Positions 45,301 to 57,300 of a stretch of DNA of 64,000 nucleotides are shown in pieces. Below the pieces are notes generated by a model. It was not told the DNA's origin. It worked only from the letters and a program-made list of their open reading frames with translations, and did not search any database. This DNA comes from Silene conica. Lineage: Eukaryota > Streptophyta > Magnoliopsida > Caryophyllales > Caryophyllaceae. The position numbers and the translations under genes are program-made. How positions within the stretch are numbered: position 1 is the first letter of the stretch; each line of letters starts with the position of its first letter. Where the stretch lies: contig CM055312.2 of the NCBI GenBank assembly GCA_029255685.2, forward strand, positions 50,874,202 through 50,938,201. The letters run 5' to 3'.

Positions 45301-48300
45301 GATTTTAACTTTATGGGATGTTTGAATGTGAAGGAAGAGAGTACATTTTATTTTCAAATTTGAATAGGCAAATTTTCAGAAGATAGGGATAGAAGAAGTA
45401 ATACTTCACCATCAGAGCACGGAAAGAAATAAATACTTATAATTTAAATTCAGACTATTACAGATTAAACTGAATAAGTCAAAATATTTCCTAATGGACA
45501 GACTCTATGCAAGATACATTTAATCTCTTCTCAAGTTTCACCCAGCCTTTGCCGGATTATTCCAGCATCCATGAAGATATTCAGACCTTGCCATATTAAA
45601 ATCAGAAGCAGGAATATGGTGGGTTTAACAATTACTCCCTATGTCCCGGTCAATTGTTCAACTATTCCATTTTAGGGTATCTCCGTCAATTGTTTACCTT
45701 TCTTTTTTAGAAATGCCTTTGATGGGTAATTTGATCCTCCAAACTCAATTTGGTCCACTTGTCATCCAATAATTGGTCCACTCCTCTTTCTTAGTTTTTG
45801 TGCCAAAACCAAAGGTAAACAAATAACCCGTACAGAGGGAGTATATTAGAAATTTAAATATGCTCTCTTTTGCCTAGGAGTGAACTCATTGTTTTAGAAT
45901 GTTCACTACTACCAAGAGTAGTCATGTGGTAGTGTCTGTCATAAAAGAAGTAAACATCCTATAAAACAGGACTTACCAATTAGCAGCGTTAGCTATGACG
46001 TTACAGCGTAAACCTCCTTTAGAATATAGGCAGGTAATATCTCCCACAAATGTGAAAAACTTATTTGGCTCAATATTTCGTTCGGCAACTTTGGCCTTAA
46101 CCAAGGACAAGATTCTTGAATGATGAGTCAAATCAATCATCACAAGCCTTGCATTTCCAAGTTTTTTGATGTATTCCTCTACTTTCTCAACAATGATATC
46201 AGAAGCCTTCTCACTGTCAAACTGAAAGCCATCTGTTGAAATTGAGGGGAAAGCTAAGGTGGGAGCCACAGTTAATGAAGATGTGTCACAAACAGATTCA
46301 AACTTGATAAGTTCACTCTTCGTTTGCTCATCTTTGACACGTCCAGACAAATCAGGTATAGGCACTTCAATGCAGGTCTGTTTTTCTTTAATAGATTGAC
46401 AAGGGGATGATCTCGAGGTGTTACTTGAACTAGAGACCACATTGGTAGGAGGATCTACTTTCTTTAGGAATTTCATTATACCAACCTGCTTCTTGGTATC
46501 TGGGCTCTTCACCCCATAACAACCTGATGGCAGGGTATCCGATGTCCCAAGCAAGCTATATGTTGTGACGGCTTCTTGAACATCATGCTCAGTCTGACAG
46601 ATGGTTATTCTAGAAAATCCCTCACTAAGCTTTGGTAATTCCTTCTTTTGCAGCATTCTATTCACAACAGCAGCTGCTTTTCCACCCTGCAAATTGCCTT
46701 CATGACCAGTGCGCTTCACGGACCTTGAGATACAAAGCTTAGCTGGCAGATCAAGCACTACAACATGCACGCCTACGTCAGAGCTACCAAGCTTGACAAA
46801 CTCAGCACGTTGTTCTCTATCCAGATTGCATCTGTCAATGAATACACTTTTGTTCTCTTTCAAAGCTACAGCTGCACTGCTTAAGCATTGGACTTTGGTT
46901 CCAGATTTACCGTTGTTAATATTATCCTGAAATTTGCCGTAAGAAGTGAGAAATATGAAAAATCCTCAAGTTCTCCCAAAGTTGCATTACCAAATCACAG
47001 TTGATTTATTTTACTACAGTAGGAGGACCATAATATCAAGCTAAGTACACTAAGCCCGAGTTCCAACACCATCATACATGCTCATAAATCAAGTTTATAG
47101 GAACACTGTTGTGGTGGCAAATACACCAAGCTTAAACTTCATTACATGGAATGCAGGAAAATTAAGGTAACTGAATCCGCTCAATCCCTAGCAAATTGTG
47201 AGTTGGTTTAAGTATATTCTATCAGGGTGCTTCTTTGGACACACTACTAAGAGCGTGTCACGGATTTCATTTGGCGTTTTCATATTGAATTCTATATTCA
47301 ACGAATTTACTTCCTATCATATGAAAAAACTACTGGAAACGAGACAAGCGAAAAAGACCAATTCTCAGCTAGAATTAGGCATATTGCCATCGAGTAAGGA
47401 TACATCTTGCTCGGACGCTAAAGTGAGCAAGCCATAAAGGCCAACCGTGAATGCTATAAAGTTTTGAGGAGCTGCATGAGACCAAGAGTAATGAGAACTA
47501 AAGTTGGCATTGGGTCGTGCTCAGCCGGACCGCGTGCCGCCCATCGCGCCTTCCTTCAAAAATGGTCTGGCCTGTGCCGTGCCTTGCACACTCACCCCAA
47601 CCCCTGCCTTGCCTCTGCCTGTGATGGTCTGGTCAGACTCGGACCCAAGGATCCAACTCGGACACCGACTAGAGTATCCGATCTTTGAAATCTTAAAATC
47701 AAGGACTCGGGTACGAGCTCCGTGAATTATTTTGGACACGGCATTTTTCTGAAATAATAAAAACATCTAAATATTATCAATCCAGTTTTCTTACCCTACC
47801 CAAAAAAAGGAAAACCCTTTAACTTCATTGACCAACAACAGCTTCAATTCTCTATGCAAAATCATTTACTCCTTCATAAAAGTAAAAAAAAAACATTTAC
47901 TCTTTCAACTTCATTGACCCACAACAACTATCTTCTTTATCCTCTAACCTATGCTTTCTCCTTCATCTTCAAGTCTTCAACAATTTCTTTTTATTATTCA
48001 CTGGCTCCCTACTAGAAACCTTCAAAGGAGCAGGGCCGGATTTCACACTAAAAGGTCCGACACGAAATCTATGTCCGGATCCGTGTCCAGGGTCAGGTCT
48101 GCCATCACAGGGGCGCCGCGACCCGCTCCTAATTAACACGCCCATTTTCGTGCTCGGGCCGTGCCTAGCCCATGGGCTAATCCTGCCTCGCACAGGGCTA
48201 CCCGGTATAACTTAAGTTTATTATTTATTATTTTTTTATTTTCTTTAAAGATTATTTTATAAATATTATATTTTTAGTACTTTTTGTACTAATTGAGTAA

Positions 48301-51300
48301 TCAATCAATCAATATACTCCCTCCTATTTCATATTTTCTTCCCTATTTCTTTATTCGGTTATTCAAGTTTTCTTCCCTATTTCCTTTTTTGGAATGATTT
48401 GTGTGGTCCAAATTCTATGATATGTGGGGTAGTGTGTTTTATGTGGTCCAAGTTCTATTCCTTATTTTTTTGGGCAAAAAGGAAAGATGAAGAAAATATA
48501 GAATATGAGGGAGTATATATTTAAAAGAGAAACTTTTCAAGCGATTTCATTCGTTCAAGTTTTGTGAATTATTTAAGCTATATAATATTGAAATAAGATG
48601 AATATATTAGTACTTAATAATAAACTATTGAAAAGTTATCTAGTTAAATTGCTAAAAAAAGGATAAAAAGATAAATATCTTTTCTAAACAACGAATTTTT
48701 TATTGATTGTATCAAATTAAGGTAGAAGATAAAAAAAAACTAATTTAATTAGTAGTGCTTGTTTTAGTAGGAGTAAAATAATTCAGAAATTCTAAATCTC
48801 TCACTAATACTATACGGAATTTAGTCTCACCTTCGAACATTACATACTCATAGGCACTTTAATTTTGTTTGTTTTATGAGCTTGATCATTATATTGCATA
48901 ACTTCACTAACTACTCTATATATACTTTGTTGTGCAAATTCTTTTATCAATGCGATGAGTAAAATTAACTTTGCCTGTGTGTTTTTGCCTGTGTTACTCC
49001 GACTCTCCGACACAGTGTCGTGTCTTACACGTGGCGTAGTGTCGGACACGGCTATTTTGGATGATTTTTCCTATTTTGTGGTCTAAATTGAAGTATCGAA
49101 GTGTCGTGTCGTGTCGGACACCGACACGTGTCTGACACACGACACGGCAATTAAGTGAAGTGTCGGAGTAACAGTGGTTTTTGCACATTCACTGTCGTCC
49201 CAAGCCCGGAGAAAGGAGGGGGGTTGTGGTAGGTCTGTGGCAGCCAGCGTAAAAATCAGTCACATTTAATGGACATGAATAAGAATTTGAACATCGTTGG
49301 GGCGTCTCCTCAAAAGCGACGCGGTGCACTTATTAGACCCGGGTGTAGTGATAAGTTTGTGAGGGTTGCTAGGTCGTCTCCCTCACAAACTTTCACCGGG
49401 CGACGACCTAGCAACCCTCACTTATTAGACCCGGGTGTAGTGATAAGTTTGTGAGAGTTGCTAGGTCGTCGCCAGGTGAAAGTTTGTGAAAGATTACGAT
49501 TGTAAGGTCATACCCGATTGTAAGGCCATACACGGTGAAAGTACCGCTACACAACATAGGCTTGTGGTGCTTGATTTTCGGGGTAGGAGAGACTTGAGGA
49601 AGAGAAAGGTAATCGGCGAGGCACAAATCAAGTGGCGGAAGCTACAAGAGGAAAACCAACAGGCGTTTGTGGATAAGGTCGGAGGTAGCAGTATTTGATC
49701 GGATTGCAAGGAGCAAGATGTAGATGCAACGTGGGATAAATTGAAGCTTGTGAGAAAGGATTTGGCGAAGAAAGTGATAGGGGAGTCTAAGGCTAATAGA
49801 CCATCAAGTAAGGACACATCTTGGTGGAACGATGACGTGAGACTAGCGATAAAGACAAAACGTGAATGTTACACGGTTTTGGGGAAATGCATAAGTGATG
49901 AGAACTTTGCAAAGTACAAGGAAGCTAATCGAGCCGGTGCGTGATGCGAGGGCCAAAATAACCAAGAGGTGTATGCGAGGTTGCACACGAGAGAAGGTGA
50001 GAAGGATATCTATAAACTGGCTCGCATAAGAGACCGAAAGATGAAGGATATTGGGTGAGTTAGGTGTGTGAAAGATATGGACGACAAGATACTTGTTCAT
50101 GATAACGAAATAAAGGCTAGGTGGAGTTCTTATTTTGATACTTTATTCAATGGACCTCGGGAGTAAGGCTTTGGGATGTACAAGTAACGCCAAGCATGGT
50201 TAATCGGGAATTTGTGCGTTGAATACAAAAGATTGAAGTTAGGAAGGCGTTAAGGAAGATGGGGTCAAAGAAGGCAGAGGGGCCGGATGGTATACCCATA
50301 AAATTTTGGAGGTGTTTGGGGAGAACGAAATTAAATGGATAACAATGCTCTTCAACAAGATTTGGAGGGGTAACAAGAAGTCATGAGCTTGGAGAAGAAG
50401 CACTCTTGTCCCTTTGTACAAGAATAAAGGTGATGTCCATGATAAATGAACCATCTCAACCAAAACCTTAAGGTAATGGTTGAGGGCCAACTATTATTAA
50501 TATTCCTAATACGCTCCCTCACTCGAATGCCCATTGGGCTTGAAGAGTGATTAGTTTGCACAGGCTCCCCCATATCGTGTGCGGGTTTCCACTTCGTGAG
50601 TTTTCGAGGGGTTTTGAGGTTGCCAGGATTCGAACCCGTGACCTTCGGTCACACTGGCTCTGATACCATGATAAATGAACCATCTCAACCAAAACCTTAA
50701 TGTAATGGTTGAGGGCCAACTATTATTAATATTCCTAATAGTCCAAGAGTGTTCCAATTATGGGGGCATTAAACTTATGAGTCATACCATGAAATTATGG
50801 GAGAGGATAATCGAGCAGAAGCTTAGGAAATCGGTAGATATCTCGAAAAACGAATTTGGATTTATGCCTGGCAGATCGACTATGAATGCAATTTTTATCA
50901 TGAGACAGTTGATGGAACACCATCAGGAGAGGAAGAAAGACAAGACCTGCATATGGTTTTTATTGATTTGGAGATGACATATAATTGGGTCCGAGAAACG
51001 TACTTTGGTGGGCTATGGCGTGAAAGGGTGTGTCAAGAAAATATATTGACCTCATAAAGGACATGTATGAGGGGCTTAGTACAAGTGTTAGAACTAATGT
51101 TGGGAGAACGGAAGAATTCTCATTACCATTGGTGTGCATCAAGGTTCCGCACTTAGTCCTTTTCTCTTTGCTGTATTTATGGATGAGTTGACAAGGGATA
51201 TTCAGGACGAGATCCCTTGGTGTATAATGTTTGCGGATGATATTGTGTTGATTGATGAGACGAAAGAGGGGTGGAGAGAAAGTTGGAATTATGGAGGCAT

Positions 51301-54300
51301 ACTTTGGAGACTTCTGGGTTTAGGCTAAGTAGAAGTAAAACCGAGTATGCGAGGTGTCAATTTGCGAGGCCGAGATCGACGGAGGTGGGGAGCATTGTTT
51401 TCAATGGAAATGTTATTGAGGGGTCAGATTCCTTTAAATATCTGGGATCTATTATCCAAAAAGATGCGGAGTTAGACGGAGATGTGGCACAATTAAAGCG
51501 GGATGGAAGAAATGGAAAAGTGTTACGAGGTTTTTGTGTGATAAAGATATGCCCCAAAGATTAAAGGAGAAATTTTTATCGTACGGCGATTAGGTCTGCC
51601 TTACTTTACAGCTCGGAGTGTTAGGCAGTGAAACAGTGTCACATTCAAAAGATGAGTTTAGCAGAGATGCGTATGTTGAGGTGGATGTGCGGCCATACAA
51701 GGAAAGACTGGTTAAGGATTGAGGTGAGTAGGGAGAAGGTAAAAGTGGCCCCAATAGAGGACAAGATGATGGAAAACCGATTAAGAGCGTTTGGCCATGT
51801 GAGAAGGAGACCTATGGACGCACCGGAGGTAGGTTGGAGACCTGGACGCAGAAACGATTACTAGGGGTAGAGGGAGACCTAAACAAACATGGAGAAGAGT
51901 GATTGCGCACGATATGAGATTTCTCGAGTTTCAGGAGGGAATGGTGATGCAGAGGGCACTATGTAGGGATATGATACACGTGGACTTTTAGTATTTGATA
52001 TTTTTATTTAAGTTTTCTTAATATTTTTTGTTCTTTATGGACTTATTACTTATTTTTCCCAAAAACTTTTTATATTAAGTTTTACTTTGTTTTTCAAAAT
52101 CATTTTAAGCTTTATTCTTGATTTAATGTTTAGGTTTTTAGATATGTGATAAGTTCGATTTAAAATCTATAAAACCCCTTTACCTTTCATATTCTGTTTC
52201 ACTCTACTTCCGTTTTTCCTTTTGCGCTTGTTGAGATGGGAGTTCACCCATTACGGTTCTAAAGGATAATTTATGTCAGCCGACCCCAAATAATTTTGGG
52301 ACTAAGGCTCTTTGTTGTTGTAATGCGATGAGTAATATTGTTATTTTATGAACTATATTGTTATTGTTTAATTTAATTGACTATTTTTTTTCCTTGGCAG
52401 AGATGAGTGATACACTATGGACTAAAACATACAATGTTCAATACTTGGGTTTTTAGCTCGAAAACAATAGGTATTTATGTGGTTGTTACTCGCCGTTTTG
52501 TAAAGAAAAAACAAGGGGATATGAACTAATCTAAGCACACAGCCACTAGATTAGCACCAGCAAACAGAATTCCCTACCCTAAGCCCTAAGCAAAAGGATT
52601 TTGATTACTAGCACAAAGCAAAGTAATTTAAAGAAAAAACTTGAAGTTTTCCTGATTTGTTCATTCAAAATAATCTGCTTTTTCTCTTTGGCTTTGAGGC
52701 TTGCTTTTATAGAGTAAGCAAGCTAATCTCCACCATACATCTCATATTGATCTAATGGTTCACAAAGAAAGCAGCAAAAAGCCTTACAAACGGCTACAAA
52801 ATGCATAAAACAAAGAAACAACCCCTTCTTACACAAGTACATCAGTGAAAGCGACCTATCCTTGCTTTATGGCAGACTTTTTGGGCGACAAAAACAGGGA
52901 GAAATCAGAATGCTAGCTGCCATTTCTGAAGCATTGTACTTATGGGATTGATTCCCTTTGCTTCCAAGGTGTTTGTACAAAAGAGGAAAGTCAAGATAAG
53001 GACTTAAAGCAAACAGTCCAAACCTCAACCCCTACTCCTTTAACTTCTGAATTTGGCAGCTCATTTTAGGAAGACTTTGTGTAAAAACGTCCCACACATG
53101 AGTATATTAAGTGTAGGCCCAAAAGATAGCTAGTTGTTGATATATTTTGGATAAAGAAATGTTATATTGTAGCCCCCTCTCCAACCGGGCTGATTTGAGT
53201 AACATAGCCTGCTCCTGTGATACTCGGACTCTTCAAATACCCCCGAGTGTCCGGCGGACCCGACACAGACACGGATCTTGACACGGATACCGTGTCCGAC
53301 CCTTGAGTTAGAAATTGGACCCTTCAACTTTGGGTTGGCTGAATTGTTGAGCAAGAACTAGAAGATGAAGATTGGAAATTTCGGGAAGCTGCGGAAATCA
53401 AATAAGCTGTTTTGAGGAGAGACCATTGAATAATTGAGTAATAATGCTACTAGAGAGACGGGAACAATTTTTTGGAAGAAAAAGAGAGGTTGAAGATGAA
53501 ATAACCAGAAAAGTGATTTTTTGGAAGAAGAAATATGGAGATTGAAGTTGAAGATGAGGAAGAAGACGAAGTGAATGACTAAATTGATTAACAGTTACCT
53601 AGGTTATTGTTTTATTTAATACTAGTATTTATTTATATAAAAAGAATAGCGAGTGGTGTACGTGTATTGTAGTCATGCAGTCTACTACTGTACTGTGTAG
53701 TGTGAACAACTGTACATCAGTACATGTATTGTTAATTAATATCCGTCCCCGTCCAACATACAACGGGTTTATTTATTTGTAGTATTATAAAAATAGATGG
53801 TCTCATGGGGTGAGATTGTCTTATTGTTAAATTTGTATTATTTATATAAAAATAATAGGTAATTCCCATAAATTGGTTACCTAGGTTATTATTTTATTTA
53901 ATCTTTGTTATGTTATTATTAATTTATTATTAATATTACGATAAGCTAGACCATTAATAATGAGCTAGTTTAAAACGCTAAGTATAACGGGCTATAATGT
54001 AAAATAGTAATACAAACTTACAAAGGACTTGATCCGAAAAAACGTAAGTATAAGAAATCGTAAATTACTTAACTTAATCAATTAGCTAGACGGTTAATCG
54101 TGAGCTAGTTTAAAACCAAATTAAGCAAACGACAATTGATCATAAGAGAAAATAGTAATACAAAGGACTTGATCGGAAAAACGTAAGTATAAGAAATCGT
54201 AAATTAATTAACTTAATCAATAAGCTAGACAGTTAATAGTGAGCTAGTTTAAAACCAAATTAAGCAAACGACAATTGATCATAAGAGAAAATAGTAATAT

Positions 54301-57300
54301 AAAGGACTTGATCGGAAAAAACGTAAGATTAATTAACTTAATCAATAAGCTAGACAGTTAATAGTGAGCTAGTTTAAAACCAGATTAAGCAAACGACAAT
54401 TGATCGTAAGAGTTAGCGGGTTATAATGCAAAATAGTAATACAAAGGACTTGATCGGAAAAAACATAAGTATAAGAAATCGTAAATTATGAGACTTGATC
54501 AATAAGCTAGACGGTTAATAGCGAGCTAGTTTGAAACCAGATTAAGCAAACGACAATTGATCATAAGAGTTAGCGGGTTATCATGTAAAATAGTAATACA
54601 AAGGACTTGATCGGAAAAAACGCAAGTATAAGAAATCGTAAATTATGAGACTTGATCAATAAGATAGACGGTTAATAGCGAGCTAGTTTAAAACCAGATA
54701 AAGCAAACGTCAATTGATCATAAGAGTTAGCGGGTTATAATGTAAAATAGTAATACAAAGGACTTGATCGGAAAAAACTTATAAGAAATCGTAAATTATG
54801 AGACTTGATCAATAAGATAGACGGTTAATAGCGAGCTAGTTTGAAACCAGATTAAGCAAACGACAATTGATCATAAGAGTTAGCGGGTTAAAATGTCAAA
54901 TAGTAATACAAAGGACTTGATCGGAAGAAAACGTAAGTATAAGAAATCGTAAATTATGAGACTTGATCAATAAGCTAGACGGTTAATAGCGAGCTAGTTT
55001 GAAACCAGATTAAGCAAACGACAATTGATCATAAGAGTTAGCGGGTTATAATGTAAAATAGTAATACAAAGGACTTGATCGCAAAAAACGTAAGTATAAG
55101 AAATCGTAAATTATGAGACTTGATCAATAAGCTAAACAGTTAATAACGTAAGTACGAGTTTCCGTTACCGTTACCGAAACCAAACCCGAACCCGAACCGC
55201 CGAAATCAAAATCCTAACAATAATATCTACGTGCATAAAGATTCCCATAGAAGTAATTATTGATATCAGCCTTTTCAATTTCTCTATACTTAGTTTCAAT
55301 TCTCAATACTTATCTCATTATCTGTTATCCTTCCCAATACAAAGCATTCCAATCAATCCAAAATTAACAGTAATTGATGACAATTCTTCATCTTTCTCGT
55401 TCAACTATATAATAATACAACTATGGCATTCCTTATTCACTTATCTGAGTTATTTCACACACACAAAAACTATGGCTTCTTCATCAAACTCCAATCAACA
55501 AATTTCTGTCCAACCCAAAAGACCAAGAGAAAAAAGATCAACCCCGTTTGATGACACCCCTCTATGGAACTATGTTACAGTGGACTATATACCCCCTTCC
55601 GGTGGTAATCGACATTGGAACTGTAACTATTGTAACAAAAGAGTTAATGGATCATACACCAAAGTGAAAGCACATTTGCTTTCATTATCCGGTACAGGTG
55701 TAGAAGGGTGCACGAATTTGTCGGATGAAGCGAAGGAAATGTTAAACAAGGAGCACAAAGAGGCTGAAGATCGAATAAAAAAAAGAGCAGACGAAGCAAA
55801 GAAAAGAAAAGAGTATGTTACAACTTACAACTGAAAAAAGGGACGGTAGAAGCGTGTTTTAATTTCGCTTTGAGAGATGTGGTTGACAAAGAATGTGCTC
55901 GTATGATATATGCTTCTGCCTTGCCATTTTTTCTTGTCAAAAATCAATACTTTCGTCACTTTCTTTCCAAACTATCAAATAGCAACATACCTGGCTATCT
56001 TCCCCCAAATTATAATAGGTTAAGGACAACATTGTTGGAACAAGAAAGAGCCCATGTGGATAATCTGCTTCAACCTTTCAGAAATTCTTGGAAAAAAAAG
56101 GGGGTTTCCTCTGATGGATAGGGTGATAGACGAAAGAGACCTCTTATTAATGTCATGGGTACTTGTGGGGGGAAGACTATGTTTCTTACATCATTTGATA
56201 CGAGTGGTAACATAAAAGACGATGAATATGTAGCTTCTTTGTTCATTGAGGTGATAGATAAAGAAGGGCCTGAAAATATTGTGCAAAACATCACCGATAA
56301 TGCTGGAAATTTTAAGGCAGCGGGTTTGATTATTGAGGGCAAGTATGCTAATATTTTCTGGACTCCATGTGTGGTTCATTCCTTGAATCTTGCTCTTAAA
56401 TCTATTTGTGAACCCACTGCTAATTCAAGCCATTATGAAGTTTGTAAGTGGATTTCATCCTTATCATCGGATTGCTCTAAAATTGTTAATTTTGTGAATC
56501 TACATTCTAAGGCCCTGACAATTTATCAAAAATATACTCAGCACATGTTAAAAGTGTGTGAAACTCGATTTGCTTCACATGTTATCACTGCTCAGCGACT
56601 AATTTTTGTTAAATCTGCTCTTAAAAAGATGGTGATGGATCCTAATTGGAAAACATTTAGGAAAACACACCTAGAGCCAAAAGTTGATCATGTTAAGGAG
56701 TGTATAATTTCTGATCGTTGGTGGGATAAATTAGAACATTTTTTAAGTTTTACCTCTCCTATATACGATATGATAAGGCGGGCTGATTGTGACGAACCTT
56801 GTTTACATTTAATATATGATATGTGGGACTCCATGATAGAGGACGTTAAGGATAAAGTATTTCAGGAGGAAGGAGAGGACTTAAGTACTGGTTATTCTAA
56901 CTTTTTTACTGTTATTCAACAAGTTTTGGAAGCGAGATGGAATAAAAGTAACACCCCACTCCATTGTATGGCTCATTCTTTACTTCCGAAATTTTATAGC
57001 GATTTTTGGTTACAACGTGGTACCGGAACTATTCCACGAATAGCTCCAAATGAAGATTATGAGGTATCTCTTAATAGAGATAAATGCTTTAAAAAATTGT
57101 TTCCAAAACAAGAGGATCTTAGAAGGGTTTATGTTGAATACGGGATGTTTTCGGGGGGTTTGAAATTTTTCTCGGAAAATCATGTTATGGAAGCTAGAAT
57201 TCATGAGGAGCCACTTAGTTGGTGGGCAAGTTACGGTTCTTGTACACCAATGTTACAAGATTTGGCTAATAAACTACTTTCTCAACCGGCTTCATCCTCT

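Larger units (their letters stand above)
49490..51864 (+). pseudogene. RTE LINE endonuclease-RT polyprotein, heavily frameshifted
   Basis: Fragments in several frames read as one RTE protein: linker after the endonuclease (TQHRLVVLDFRGRRDLRKRK, 49540); pre-RT (SSKDTSWWNDDVRLAIKTKRECY, 49800); RT start (YKNKGDV, split by the TRIM at 50440, then QECSNYGGIKLMSHTMKLWERIIE, FGFMPGRSTMNAI); palm (GSALSPFLFAVFMDELTRDI, IMFADDIVLIDE near 51225); C-terminus (MRMLRWMCGHTRKDWLRIEV, NRLRAFGHVRRRP). The FADD catalytic box is intact, but frameshifts and stops make the protein inactive. Confidence 0.88.
48963..52321 (+). mobile_element. RTE-type LINE with two nested insertions
   Basis: Flanked by a 14-bp duplication AATGCGATGAGTAA (48949-48962 and 52322-52335). 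It ends in TTTGTTGTTGT, the short TTG-repeat tail of RTE elements, after a CCCCAAATAATTTTGGGAC motif. A hAT MITE (48989-49176) and a TRIM (50440-50740) are inserted. Without them it is about 2.85 kb, close to full length for plant RTE. Coding remnants run from about 49490 to 51860. Confidence 0.85.

Noticed and set aside
50610-50660. tRNA gene suggested by the B-box-like GGTTCGAATCC
   Set aside because: No A box, acceptor stem or anticodon arm; it adjoins the PBS of a TRIM.
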